Positions 1 through 12,251 of a DNA stretch of 64,000 nt are shown piece after piece. The DNA is from Bolinopsis microptera (lineage: Eukaryota > Ctenophora > Tentaculata > Lobata > Bolinopsidae): assembly GCF_026151205.1 (NCBI RefSeq), contig NC_087072.1:12254169-12318168 (forward strand), written 5' to 3'. A program made the position numbers and the translations under genes. Each line of letters opens with the position of its first letter. The first letter of the stretch is position 1. The notes beneath the pieces are model-generated. The model searched no databases. It saw only the letters and a program-made list of their open reading frames with translations, and had not been told where the DNA came from.

Positions 1-262
1 CTCAAATTAGATTTTAAAAATTCAAAAGTAAATATACAATAATTTTATTAAAACTTTCTCACACCTCACACATACTTTACTCACAGGACAAGACTTGGAA
101 AACAGTAGCCTAGGGTAATTTTAATTGAGATGTGTGTGACCAGCCAGTTATAATGTTTGGGAAATAAGATTTGCGCAGTCAAAATCTTTGACAGTCCAAT
201 CAAGCAGGGCGTGATTATGTTGATTCGTTAATAGCGCACGTTTTAGCTTACCTCGCAAGCAC

Positions 263-1565
263 ATTTTGGTTTTGGTTTTGGTTTTGGTTTAAAGAGCTTA
301 TACTTGCCACATATGTCCAGGTGCATTATAATAATGCAGGACTTCTAGGCAATGAGCTTGGTTGTGGGACACACTCAACTAGGGAAGTTGAGAGGCCTCA
401 ATCAAGTCTCATTAAAGAGATATCAACAGAGTGTGAACCACTGCCAGACTTACCTTTGATTAGAGTTTGCCAGGCTCTATAAGTGTGGCAGATAGTGTCT
501 TCTTTGTCCTATCCTTTGTCCGTGATGCTGGTAACGTACTCTTGTTGCAGGTGATGGTGACATAAACTCATTTGCATGATTGGGTCTAGAGATGGGTCGA
601 TTGTGAAGTGTGCTATATAAATAGGTAGTTGTGATAAATAGTACTGCTCAGTACCGTAGTTATAAAACCATAATCTGAGAACTTGTCTCAACATAGAAGA
701 TCTAAATGACATGAGGTCTAAACTGGGTCGATTAAAAGTGAGCTACAGATTAGCGGCTGGGAAAAACAAAAAAAAAAGTGCTCGCAAGCACATTACACTA
801 GTAGTAAAGTCAGTCATTCTGAATTTTGGGGTTAAATGTTAAAAATTTTGGTTGATCTAGTGTTGTGATTGTCAGGTGGGTCTGCCTGACAGATTAGAAG
901 GCAGGGTTTCCTCGAGGAACATGTGTAACCCTCACGTAAGGATATTGGAGCACGGAATTTCATTATGTTGTAGAGCTCGAGGTAACTGTGGTATGTATAG
1001 AGATTTTGTATAGCTAGAATATTATTATGCTTAAATATCGGTTTGGTGTGCTCTTTTATGAAAACTTTTTGGTCAAGTTTCTCGTGTCCTATAGGCCTAG
1101 TACGTGCACAAGTCTTAAACTTATCAAGGTATGCCAGCCTGTCACCAAATAGTACTCTGAGACAGTACTTCTGAGCTTATACGTTGTTTCGCTACCCCAC
1201 CCCATACAGATATACAGTAGGAAAGATGTGATTCGAACAGGGTATAATATAATTGTTGGTGTAGAAATTCTGGAAGGGAGCAGCGAAGTCTACATAAAGT
1301 GGACGTGGAATGATTTAGAGTTCGCTTAAGAGCTTTAATGTGATCTTCCCATGATAGGTTCTCGTCAATTATAACACCCAGAAATTTTGCGGATGAAACC
1401 TTTTTTGATTGGAAAGTTGTCTATAGTTAATACAACTTCAGGGTGTGATAAAGTCTCTAACTTAGGACCTGCCATGGTGGGTTTGAAGTGTATGTAGCAG
1501 CACTTGGACATGTTTATATGTAACTTATTCGCTCTCATATGAGACTTTAATGGTGACAAAAGCTC
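263..1565 (-). pseudogene. LINE (CR1/L2-like) reverse transcriptase 3' fragment
   Basis: Read on the minus strand, 1565 to about 1130 gives the end of a non-LTR reverse transcriptase: a stretch with ANKLHINMSKC, then FLGVIIDENLSWEDHI, then LSYCISVWGG. These match the post-catalytic and thumb part of CR1/L2-type polymerases. The reading passes through frame changes (for example near 1390) and stops, so it is a dead copy. A further piece (509-712) has the usual C-terminal look with no motif I can name. The minus-strand 3' end carries a short CCAAAA-type tandem tail at about 263-290, as expected for a LINE tail. The catalytic palm is not in the window. The family assignment is from remembered motifs. 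Confidence 0.7.
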
Positions 1566-1576
1566 ATTTACATCGA

Positions 1577-3460
1577 ACGGTTACAAGGCAATATTTGGGT
1601 AACTTTGTCACACTCAGAATACCATACCTCTATTCTACTGTGAGGTGTCCTCAAAAACCTTTTAACTCATTATTTGATGGTTGATCTACCAATCATAGCC
1701 CTAAAATATTTTGTTTCGAATAGTTAGCTAATACAGGCACTTGGTTATTGGGAAATGAGGTTAATTCTGTCACAATATATGGAATTTTAAATTTTGGGCG
1801 AATTATTTATATCTGATTTTGGTTTGAAAGGCGGGAAAACTTTATCATATGATGACAATGTAGTTGATGCAAGTTAAGATCAATTGATGTTTACATTGTC
1901 ACAAAAAATGATACGAAATCGTAAATAGGTTAAAAACAATGATTATAGAATGAAATAGTCTCTTATAATAACTCTTATAATAACTGATGCGATGTGACAA
2001 AGTAAACATGTCTTGCCCCTATTTTGAAGATCTATATATATATATTCTATGACTCTATTAGAATTCAACATTCTTCCAGAAAAAAATCGGTAGAATATTG
2101 TCCAGAACATCAGAGCTCAAGTTTAACAATTTTAGGTTAAATTTGTCAAAGTCACTAAAAATGTGACAAAATTAACTTTTCCTGCCCCAACAATATCAAG
2201 ATAGTGTGTTAAAATTGACATATATGATGCTTTATTGCCTATATTAATCGATACAAACTACGAACAAGATCTGTTAATCTGATGACGATTACCTAAGTCT
2301 AATAATAACTGATGTGACAAAGTAAACATGTTTTGCCCTATTTTGAAGATCTATAACTCTATTAGAATTCAGCATTCTTTCAGAAACGATTGGTAGAATA
2401 TTGTCTAGAACATCAGAGCTCAAGTTTAACAATTTTAGGTTAAATTTGTCAAAGTCACTAAAAATGTGACAAAATTAACTTTTCCTGTCCCAACAATATC
2501 AAGATAGTGTGTTAAAATTGACATATGATGCTTAATTGCCTATATTAATCGATCCAAACTACAAAAAAAAGATCTGTTAATCTGATGACGATTACCTAAC
2601 TCTTATAATAACTGATGTGGCAAAGTAAACATGTCTTGCCTCTATTTTGAAGATCTATAACTCTATTAGAATTCAACATTCTTTCAGAAACGATTGGTAG
2701 AATATTATCCAGAACATCAGAGCTCAAGTTTAACAATTTTAGATTAATTTGTCAAAGACGCTGAAAATGTGACAAAATTAATTTTCCCTGCCCCAACAAT
2801 ATCAAGATAGTGTGTTTAAATTGGCATAGGATGCTTTATTGCCTATATTAATCGATCCAAACTACGAACAAGATCTGTTAATCTGATGACGATTACCTAA
2901 CTCTTATAATAATTACTGATGTGACAAAGTATACATGTCTTGCCCCTATTTTGAAGAGCTATACCTCTATTAGAATACTATGTAACTTTATCATCAATGA
3001 ACTAGTTATTTTGCCAGCAAGGAGCTAACAGAGTTATAATAATTTTTTGTGACGAAATAACCCTATTTTTGACCATGTTGCAGTAGTTTAATTGTGACAC
3101 TGTTAACATATTACCACCCGATAATGATTTATGTGACTGGTGCGTGGTACTAGCAGTGTTGTTTGATCCATCTATCAATATTAGCTTGCTCACTGTGACC
3201 ACGGGTTTTCTAATAGTACATAATATAAGGGGTTTAAGCTGGTATATCATTATTTGTTCAATTTCACACTTGTTCAGATATCATCAAGATTATGCGACAA
3301 AGTAAACTTGTTTGTGCCTTCTGTGTTTTAATTCCTTACGACTATTATGATATAATAACAATTCCTAGCACTTCCAGGCCATCAAATAAACCTACACTAC
3401 TCAGCATTGCTTATCAGGGCCAGGGTGCCCTAAACATTCTTCACATGTTTTCTTAAACCG
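1577..3460 (-). repeat. Large dispersed repeat, left copy (inverted partner at 58.97-60.81 kb)
   Basis: The reverse complement of this stretch matches 58,970-60,805 almost end to end, including the outer border (ATCGAACGGTTACAAGGCAA on one side, TCGAACGGTTACAAGGC on the other) and the inner border with CCAGGGTGCCCT. No long ORF is present. The core, about 1,985-2,960, is three to four direct subunits of roughly 310 bp, each opening with GTGACAAAGTAAACATG. The short word TGTGACAAA, or its complement TTTGTCACA, recurs throughout. No transposase or obvious target duplication was found, so the class is unknown. Confidence 0.85.
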
Positions 3461-3722
3461 TTTCAGTCACCGGCTACACCACCCAGTCTAAGTACCTTCT
3501 CTGTTCTAGCCATACCAGGGTCCTAGCCATACCAGCGTTCCTTACGCTCAGTAGTCAGTACTAGCACATAACTGGTAGTCCCATAACGAGCACAATCGCC
3601 CCTACTTAACAACACTCGTCGACGCTCCCTGTACTTGTATTTTGGACATTTACTTTACTATCAATTAATTGAGTATTAAATAACAATCAGATTAATCAAT
3701 AACTAATTACCCACATTTCCAG

Positions 3723-4859
3723 GTCACCGTCAGTCCGAGTGTCCATTGTGATTGCCTGAACTTCAGGTCTTACCCAGAATTACCGTGCAAACATTTATTG
3801 GCGGTTATTCGTGAGTCGAACGTTGAATGGACCGATCTTCCGCTTTCATTCAGGTAAGAAACGGATCTTGCTTCATTTAAGTAATTATGAATAACCTATT
3901 TCAGCGTAAAACTAGTTGTTTGATCATTGCATCCTCTTGTATCTGATAAGAACGCTATGCCTATTTTGATACGGATTCTATAACAATTAATTTCATTGAC
4001 ACTGTATCGCAGGCACAATCCTCACCTATGCACGGATCCTGGTGCTAGCTGTTCGACTCAAGAAGTCAGTCTTCCACTAACAGTACACGATAGTCTTCCA
4101 CAAGACCAGAGCCCGAAGAAAACAGATAAAAACACTGAGGGAGACCTAAGTGCAACATTCGGAGAACTTGCAGATCTTAGGAGCATGATCTATAAGTTCG
4201 TTTTTATTACGCTATAGTTTAGATATCTTGTATTAAGTTGAAAAGGTGTTATTCGAGTGTTATAAAAAATGTCGATGGTTAGGCTCCTAAATTGAAAGGA
4301 CAGATAGGTAGATAGGGTAAAAGGTAGAAGTATTAGGTGACCTAGAATAACATCTGGAAATCCAAACTTTCAAGAAACCTTAAAATAATATTGTTCAAAG
4401 CGGCTTGCAAATCATTACTAGTGTGCGAATCACAAACCTGATGAATAATACCGTGACACAACAAAATTTGCGACTATCTGTATATTTACTCATAATTTTT
4501 TCAGTGTTGCTCCTGAAAATAGACGTGAGATGAGAGACCTTGTCTCAAGTGTTCTCTCTCTCTCTCTGTTTTGGTCAACGGTTTCTGGCCTCCTAGTGAA
4601 GAGGGAGGCCTTCTCGCCGTGCCCACAGAGTGTGACTCCTGCTAGCCACACTCCAGGACTCCCTAAGTATATACAAAAACATAGAATAATAGATATCAAC
4701 GCAACAGACCTCTGGAGTCTCGAAGCTGTTACTACCTTGCTCAGAGCAAACCCACTTCAGATGTTCTTCTTTGGCGGGCAGGCGAGGGACTTCCGAGCAT
4801 GGTCCACACCTGAATATGTGTCACTATCTGAGATAGTCCTGTGTGGGTCTAGTGTATGA
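3723..4859 (+). CDS. SWIM zinc-finger protein, 3' exons (partial)
   Basis: Three exons chain with consistent phase and GT-AG borders: 3723-3853, 4013-4195 and 4505-4859 (stop TGA at 4857). The first encodes CDCLNFRSYPELPCKHLLAV, a CxC...CxH SWIM zinc finger, followed by an ESNVEWTDLPLSFR segment. Exon 2 begins HNPHLCTDPGASCS and is acidic and Ser/Thr-rich. Exon 3 begins VAPENRREMRDLV and ends SEIVLCGSSV. SWIM fingers occur in MULE-type transposases and in host proteins derived from them, and bind DNA or protein. No upstream exons are visible because the repeat ending near 3460 lies just before, so the gene may be 5'-truncated or continue outside the window. Splice sites are inferred by eye. 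A decayed transposase remnant is an alternative. Confidence 0.6.
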
Positions 4860-5058
4860 TTGTTTATGAGCCTTGGTGTATGTCCTAGATGCTTATCCAA
4901 ATAGGTCTCAAGTGTTATTGATGGGATGCTTCTTCCACGGTAAGTAAAATAAACTAAATAACAAAAGTAGATAGATAAAGTGAATATTTAACAAGTTAAC
5001 ACTTTAACACAAAGGTTAATTGATAAAATTAACAATCACCATGTAAACATGCGAGGTC

Positions 5059-8000
5059 ATGAAAGCCCTGAACAACCCCCTCCTTCATGAAGAGCTAGCT
5101 AAAGTGTTCAACGAGTCTTTCGAGAAAAACATTCACATTGAAGCAATAGGAGCAGGCATCCTTACACTGATAGTGCTGTTGTGGAACACAACAAGAAAAT
5201 TGAGAATAATCTTGTGCGAGGGTAGGGACCCAGATGTCGTTTCTAACCCAAATAAACTTTAAGGAGGCTTCTCATCAGTAGCCGCACCTCCTTACTCGGT
5301 TTCTGAACTGGAATTCTATGGGCTTCCAGACGGCCAGACCGAGTATTACCACCCCATCCTTCTAGAGTTCATCACAAGTAGCACCCACCTTGAAGATCTT
5401 TGACACCCAGACACACCCCATTGGCGAACAAACTTTGGATATAATCTTACATGCTCCCGAAGGAATCCCTGGTTTATGGTCTTTCTCATCGTCACCAGCA
5501 CTTTCACTAGAGTCACCAGCCTTTCACTGGAGTCATCAGCCCAATCACTGAAGTATACAGAAGTATAGTTGTGGAACACAACAAGAAAATTGAGAATAAT
5601 CTTGTGCGAGGGTAGGGACCCAGATGTCGTTTCTAACCCAAATAAACTTTAAGGAGGCTTCTCATCAGTAGCCGCACCTCCTTACTCGGTTTCTGAACTG
5701 GAATTCTATGGGCTTCCAGACGGCCAGACCGAGTATTACCACCCCATCCTTCTAGAGTTCATCACAAGTAGTACCCACCTTGAAGATCTTTGACACCCAG
5801 ACACACCCCATTGGCGAACAAACTTTGGATATAATCTTACATGCTCCCGAAGGAATCCCTGGTTTATGGTCTTTCTCATCGTCACCAGCACTTTCACTAG
5901 AGTCACCAGCCTTTTCACTGGAGTCATCAGCCCAATCACTGAAGTATACAGAAGTATAGTTGTGGAACACAACAAGAAAATTGAGAATAATCTTGTGCGA
6001 GGGTAGGGACCCAGATGTCGTTTCTAACCCAAATAAACTTTAAGGAGGCTTCTCATCAGTAGCCGCACCTCCTTACTCGGTTTCTGAACTGGAATTCTAT
6101 GGGCTTCCAGACGGCCAGACCGAGTATTACCACCCCATCCTTCTAGAGTTCATCACAAGTAGCACCCACCTTGAAGATCTTTGACACCCAGACACACCCC
6201 ATTGGCGAACAAACTTTGGATATAATCTTACATGCTCCCGAAGGAATCCCTGGTTTATGGTCTTTCTCATCGTCACCAGCACTTTCACTAGAGTCACCAG
6301 CCCTTTCACTGGAGTCATCAGCCCAATCACTGAAGTATACAGAAGTATAGTTGTGGAACACAACAAGAAAATTGAGAATAATCTTGTGCGAGGGTAGGGA
6401 CCCAGATGTCGTTTCTAACCCAAATAAACTTTAAGGAGGCTTCTCATCAGTAGCCGCACCTCCTTACTCGGTTTCTGAACTGGAATTCTATGGGCTTCCA
6501 GACGGCCAGACCGAGTATTACCACCCCATCCTTCTAGAGTTCATCACAAGTAGCACCCACCTTGAAGATCTTTGACACCCAGACACACCCCATTGGCGAA
6601 CAAACTTTGGATATAATCTTACATGCTCCCGAAGGAATCCCTGGTTTATGGTCTTTCTCATCGTCACCAGCACTTTCACTAGAGTCACCAGCCCTTTCAC
6701 TGGAGTCATCAGCCCAATCACTGAAGTATACAGAAGTATAGTTGTGGAACACAACAAGAAAATTGAGAATAATCTTGTGCGAGGGTAGGGACCCAGATGT
6801 CGTTTCTAACCCAAATAAACTTTAAGGAGGCTTCTCATCAGTAGCCGCACCTCCTTACTCGGTTTCTGAACTGGAATTCTATGGGCTTCCAGACGGCCAG
6901 ACCGAGTATTACCACCCCATCCTTCTAGAGTTCATCACAAGTAGCACCCACCTTGAAGATCTTTGACACCCAGACACACCCCATTGGCGAACAAACTTTG
7001 GATATAATCTTACATGCTCCCGAAGGAATCCCTGGTTTATGGTCTTTCTCATCGTCACCAGCACTTTCACTAGAGTCACCAGCCCTTTCACTGGAGTCAT
7101 CAGCCCAATCACTGAAGTATACAGAAGTATAGTTGTGGAACACAACAAGAAAATTGAGAATAATCTTGTGCGAGGGTAGGGACCCAGATGTCGTTTCTAA
7201 CCCAAATAAACTTTAAGGAGGCTTCTCATCAGTAGCCGCACCTCCTTACTCGGTTTCTGAACTGGAATTCTATGGGCTTCCAGACGGCCAGACCGAGTAT
7301 TACCACCCCATCCTTCTAGAGTTCATCACAAGTAGCACCCACCTTGAAGATCTTTGACACCCAGACACACCCCATTGGCGAACAAACTTTGGATATAATC
7401 TTACATGCTCCCGAAGGAATCCCTGGTTTATGGTCTTTCTCATCGTCACCAGCACTTTCACTAGAGTCACCAGCCTTTTCACTGGAGTCATCAGCCCAAT
7501 CACTGAAGTATACAGAAGTATAGTTGTGGAACACAACAAGAAAATTGAGAATAATCTTGTGCGAGGGTAGGGACCCAGATGTCGTTTCTAACCCAAATAA
7601 ACTTTAAGGAGGCTTCTCATCAGTAGCCGCACCTCCTTACTCGGTTTCTGAACTGGATAGAGAGAGCTGTGGAAAACTTCACCGGACCGTTCCAAGCTGC
7701 CTACAAGAGCTGCCTGGCAAGAGCTGTGCCGACCTAGTTTGGGCACAGAGCATGCTCATATCTGTAGTAATGAAGAAGGAGTTTGAATGGAACAAAGTGA
7801 GTATTGACATGTCAGCTGCCTTCAATACCATCCGCAGAGGTACAACAATCAGACTACTAGAAGCTGCAGGATGCTCCAGAGACGACCTGAGGCTTGTACA
7901 ATACCTCATGGCTAACACCACTCTAGTAGTCAGAGTGTGTTCTACTGACTCAGAGATGTTCTCTTTCAACATAGGAGCCTCCCAAGGAGACAGCACAGCT

Positions 8001-8952
8001 GGTAAATTGTTTACCCTCAATCTAGCTGGAGCTGTAGTGCACATAAGAGCAGTCCTCCCCTCAAGACCCAACCCTCCGATAGCCGATAACCACATGCCTC
8101 TTGAGTCCGGCTATTCAGACGATGTAGAGGAGATTGGTGAAGATATGGAGGAGTTACAGGATATCTTTTAGATCTCCAAGAATATTCTCAGTGAATGGAG
8201 TCTCTTTGTCAATGACACAAAGACAAAGTTTACCAGAGTGTATTTAGAAGAAGTTGGTGCCTGCGACGAGTGGGATAATGAGCTAAGAGGAAAAGAGGAG
8301 TGGAGAAACGAGACGCTTCTTGGTACTAAGCAGTAAGCTTGGATCAGAGCAGGATGTTACTAATAGAATAAATAAAGCTAACACCGCCTTCTGGTCATTT
8401 GACAAGCTGTGGTGCCAGGGATCAGAGAGGAGTCAGATAACTGAGAAGAGAAAGATCAAACTCTACGACTCACTAGTAGTATCAGTGCTCCTGTACAACT
8501 GCTGCTGCTGGGCCGTACCTCAGCATGTTCTAGAGTCTGTAGATGTTTTTCAGAGGAAGCACCTCAAGCGCATCCTACACATCTATTGGCCTAGCTCAAT
8601 ATCTAACAAGGCCCTCTACGCTCGTACCCAGACCAGGCCCCTTTCCGAGAGAGTGGAAAAGGCACGGTGGACAATGCTAGGTCATGTTCTACGCAGTGAC
8701 AACGACACGCCTGCCTACCAGTCTCTGTTATTTGCTACACTAGGATGTCAAACGCTAAAGGGACGAGTGGGTAGACATAGGACTAATTTGTATGATATTA
8801 TTGTGAAAAAGGACCTATTTAAGAGACAAATTTATTTGAAAAACGAAGATGATTTTACCAATTTAGTGAACTTAGCAAGAGATAGAGTAGGATGGAGGAG
8901 TTTATTTACTTTGAGACATATTGAACGAATGAGTCTTCGTAAGCGTAAATAG
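5059..8952 (+). pseudogene. Non-LTR-type reverse transcriptase, broken
   Basis: Fragments of one reverse transcriptase lie in order on the plus strand. 5059-5220 has LHEELAKVFNESFEKN, GAGILTLI and NTTRKLRIILCE (finger region). About 7660-7750, with a frame change near 7715, has FTGPFQAAYK and CADLVWAQ. 7752-8171 holds the palm: SIDMSAAFNTIRR with a catalytic Asp, IGASQGDS, and GYSDDVEE as the YxDD box. 8320-8952 holds the thumb and C-terminal part: SVLLYNCCCWAVP, IYWPSSISNKALYART and MLGHVLRSDNDTPA. The last part is in another frame from the palm (break near 8330) and starts without ATG. A 391-bp tandem array is inserted between finger and palm. The element is inactive. The exact clade is not settled, and no endonuclease was seen. 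Confidence 0.8.
5179..7655 (+). repeat. 391-bp tandem array, about 6.3 copies, inside the RT
   Basis: Copies start at about 5179, 5569, 5960, 6351, 6742, 7133 and 7524 (the last one partial). They are nearly identical, differing mainly in a C/T run near AGCC-TTTCACTGG and a few substitutions. The first 42 bp of each copy are reverse transcriptase coding sequence (LWNTTRKLRIILCE). The rest is unrelated to the RT and contains the paired 20-mers CTTTCACTAGAGTCACCAGC and CTTTCACTGGAGTCATCAGC. Each unit also has a plus-strand open stretch beginning GGFSSVAAPPYSVSELEFYG, and a minus-strand ORF of 72-79 codons. No homology was recognised for either, and both may be chance products of the repeat. Confidence 0.95.
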
Positions 8953-9865
8953 GCCAGCACTTTGCTGAGCCTCTTTAGGTGCTCTTTTGTTTATAGATGT
9001 TATTATATATGTAAACATGTAAACGAACAATTTATGAATTTGTGAAAAGGTGAAATTGTGAAAATCAGTTCTTTACGTGTCAACTGTCATGTGATACAGT
9101 TTCTATGTGAAGCTGAAAAATATTATTTGTATTTTATAGCTGGACAAAGACCGTTGCTAATGACCGCTGCTAATGTTATGTATATGTTACTATCTTGCTG
9201 TTCAAATATGTGTATTGCAATGAACATATATTTTTTCGACGATGTATCAAAACATTTAACATTCAGGCTTTCGGAGATGACAAAGATTGACATGACGGTA
9301 ACAGCAACTCGGGACGATTTGTCACTGTTGTCAACGACTTCTCGGGCAGAAAAGCGGACGGACTTCGCAGATTCGCTCCCAAAGCGAGCAAAAAAAAGCG
9401 AAAAAAGTTTCCCGAAAGGAAACTAAATTATGGTTTCAGATCAGACTCTGATTTCGAGAATGATGTATGATTTTGTCGAATTTTATGAATTTAAATCTGA
9501 TTTTTGTTTTATTTTATTGCATCATTTATTGCTTTATTAATTTTTTCTTTTTTACAAAACAAGTTGTTTTCATTTTAATACAGTATAATGAATGAAACCA
9601 TCTCCTCTTGATTCCCTGTTCTACGTAACACTTATTATGAGTCTCCGATCGCTTAAAAGAGAAAAAATGTATCTGTTCATTGTTCAAGTAGGTCATTAAA
9701 ATGGATTAGTTGCTTACCCAAATATTATATTCAGAAAAACAGCAAGCGAGCATTATTGGGATCGATTGTTGTTCAAGCAACCTCAAACAAATTGATAGAT
9801 TATTAATACACAAATGCTGTATGCTATTGAGAGTACACTTACAGCGAACCACGCTGATAGTATGC
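8953..9865. other. AT-rich stretch without a recognised gene
   Basis: A plus-strand open frame at 9058-9426 starts with GTG or an internal Met and ends in a Lys/Ser-rich tail (KRAKKSEKSFPKGN). It shows no family motif and lies directly after the retroelement, so it may be retroelement 3' sequence or chance. The remainder is A/T-rich with no clear feature. Confidence 0.4.
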
Positions 9866-11515
9866 TATAATTTCAAATAATACTGGAGATAAGTGTACTG
9901 TATTTTCCAATAATACTAGAGATAGGTGTACTGTATTTTCCAATAATACTGGAGATTTATAGCGTACTGTATTTTCCAATAATACCGGAGATAAGTGTAC
10001 TGTATTTTCCAATAATACTGGAGATAAGTGTACTGTATTTTCCAATATTACTGGAGATAAGTGTACTGTATTTTCCAATATTACTGGAGATAAGTGTACT
10101 GTATTTTTCATTAATACTGGGGATAAGTGTACTGTATTTTCCATTAATACTGGAGATAAGTGTACTGTATTTTCCAATAATACTGGAGATAAGTAAACTG
10201 TATTTTCCAATAATACTAGAGATAAGTGTACTGTATTTTCCAATAATACTGGAGATAAATGTACTGTATTTTCCAATAATACTGGAGATAAGTGTACTGT
10301 ATTTTCCAGTAATACTGGGGATAAGTGTACTGTATTTTCCAATAATACTGGAGATAAATGTACTGTATTTTCCAATAATACTAGAGATAAGTGTACTGTA
10401 TTTTCCAATAATACTGGAGATAAGTGTACTGTATTTTCCATTAATACTAGAGATAAGTGTACTGTATTTCCAATAATACTGGAGATAAGTGTACTGTATT
10501 TCCCAATAATACTGGAGATAAGTGTACTGTATTTTCCATTGATACTGGGGATAAGTGTACTGTATTTTCCATTAATACTGGAGATAAGTGTACTGTATTT
10601 TCCAATAATACTAGAGATATAAGTGTACTGTATTTTCCAATAATACTAGAGATAAGTGTACTGTATTTTCCAATAATACTAGAGATAGGTGTACTGTATT
10701 TTCCAATAATACTGGAGATTAGCGTACTGTATTTTCCAATAATACTGGAGATAAGTGTACTGTATTTTCCAATAATACTGCCTACTGGAGATAAATGTAC
10801 TGTATTTTCCAATAATACTAGAGATAAGTGTACTGTATTTTCCAATAATACTGGAGATAAGTGTACTGTATTTTCCAATAATACTGGAGATAGGTGTACT
10901 GTATTTTCCAATAATACTGGAGATAAGTGTACTGTATTTTCCAGTAATACTGGGGATAAGTGTACTGTATTTTCCAATAATACTGGAGATAAATGTACTG
11001 TATTTTCCAATAATACTAGAGATAAGTGTACTGTATTTTCCAATAATACTGGAGATAAGTGTACTGTATTTTCCAATAATACTGGAGATAAGTGTACTGT
11101 ATTTCCAATAATACTGGAGATAAGTGTACTGTATTTCCCAATAATACTGGAGATAAGTGTACTGTATTTTCCATTGATACTGGGGATAAGTGTACTGTAT
11201 TTTCCATTAATACTGGAGATAAGTGTACTGTATTTTCCAATAATACTAGAGATATAAGTGTACTGTATTTTCCAATAATACTAGAGATAAGTGTACTGTA
11301 TTTTCCAATAATACTAGAGATAGGTGTACTGTATTTTCCAATAATACTGGAGATTAGCGTACTGTATTTTCCAATAATACTGGAGATAAGTGTACTGTAT
11401 TTTCCAATAATACTGCCTACTGGAGATAAATGTACTGTATTTTCCAATAATACTAGAGATAAGTGTACTGTAGTTTCCAATAATATTGGAGATATAAAGT
11501 GAATTGTATTTTCCA
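9866..11515. repeat. 33-bp minisatellite with a duplicated 635-bp block
   Basis: About 50 copies of a 33-bp unit, core GGAGATAAGTGTACTGTATT, with a few variants (AGAGAT, GGGGAT, TATAAGTG, a TGCCTACTGG insertion). Because 33 is a multiple of 3, both strands stay open for long stretches (an NNTGDKCTVFS repeat on plus, ENTVHLSPVLL on minus). These ORFs are by-products. The variant order at about 10,457-11,090 is repeated from 11,092 to about 11,480, an offset of 635 bp, showing a recent block duplication within the array. Confidence 0.95.
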
Positions 11516-12251
11516 ATGTGGAAAGCATATTTGAAGTCTATTATTTTGCTTTCCCAATTATATATTAGCAATAAGGAAGTGCTACAACTAAAATGACAAC
11601 GAACCACTCTGACTACTGATAAAAAGAGTTTTGATGTCTGTATAGACTTATCAGGTGGCCTTTTTAATGATCCAGATATGGCAATATCTGGTCTCTGAAA
11701 ACCACAAATATTGACTTATCCGCGGGCGCGGAACGCTTTGAGTGAACTTTGCTAGTAGGCAGAACATGTGGTTCGCCGGTGCTAAATTATCACAGATAAC
11801 TAACGCGCATTTAGGAGACGCGCAAAAGTTGAAATTGTTATTACGGTTTGGGCGAGCGATTTAGAAAGAGCCCAATGCTCTAGAAGAAGGTATTATGCGA
11901 AATCTTCGTAGCACTTACCTGGGGACCTCAGGCTATCATGTTCATAAACAGAATAGAGATTAGGCGGAATGACAGGCTGAGTGCGGCCCAGTAACGTAGC
12001 ACTTGCCTCGGGCCAACATTTCGAGAAGAAATGAGAAAGCGGCGCGCGCTACTAGTACTTCGAAGAAATTTAGACGAGTAACATCCGTCAAGTGAAGCAT
12101 TACATATCATAGCTAGCTACTACTAGTAGTACTGGTAAAATACTTTAAACTAATTACAACACTACAAATCTATTACATTTGTTGAGTATTACTATTATGT
12201 AACGGCAACGCGATAGAAATATTTAAAACCCAGGATACATTTAAGAAATAA
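11516..12251. other. Intergenic stretch with one mini element
   Basis: No gene was seen. The stretch is CpG-containing around 11,715-11,860 (GCGGGCGCGG, CGCGCAAAAG) and holds the 80-bp element at 11,915-11,994 described separately. Confidence 0.5.
11915..11994 (+). mobile_element. 80-bp TTAC...GTAA mini element, copy 1
   Basis: Starts TTACCTGGGGACCTCAGGCT and ends GACAGGCTGAGTGCGGCCCAGTAA-like. The ends are short imperfect inverted repeats (TTACCTGGG / CCCAGTAA). It is flanked by the 8-bp direct repeat CGTAGCAC at 11,907-11,914 and 11,995-12,002. Related copies lie at 14,695-14,776 and, inverted, at 32,922-33,005. There is no coding capacity. The flanking duplications indicate insertion by a transposase making 8-9 bp duplications; the superfamily is not proven. 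Confidence 0.85.

Noticed and set aside
5346-7539. Minus-strand 72-79 codon frames repeated six times
   Set aside because: Created by the 391-bp repeat; no domain, and the plus strand carries RT codons in part of the unit.
7679-8095. Minus-strand 138-codon frame
   Set aside because: Antisense shadow of the RT palm domain.
9866-11515. CRISPR array
   Set aside because: Repeats are directly adjacent with no unique spacers, and the genome is clearly animal.
9839-11528. Long open frames on both strands over the 33-bp minisatellite
   Set aside because: The unit is a multiple of three, so frames stay open by construction, and both strands are equally open. No start context or non-repeat coding part is present.
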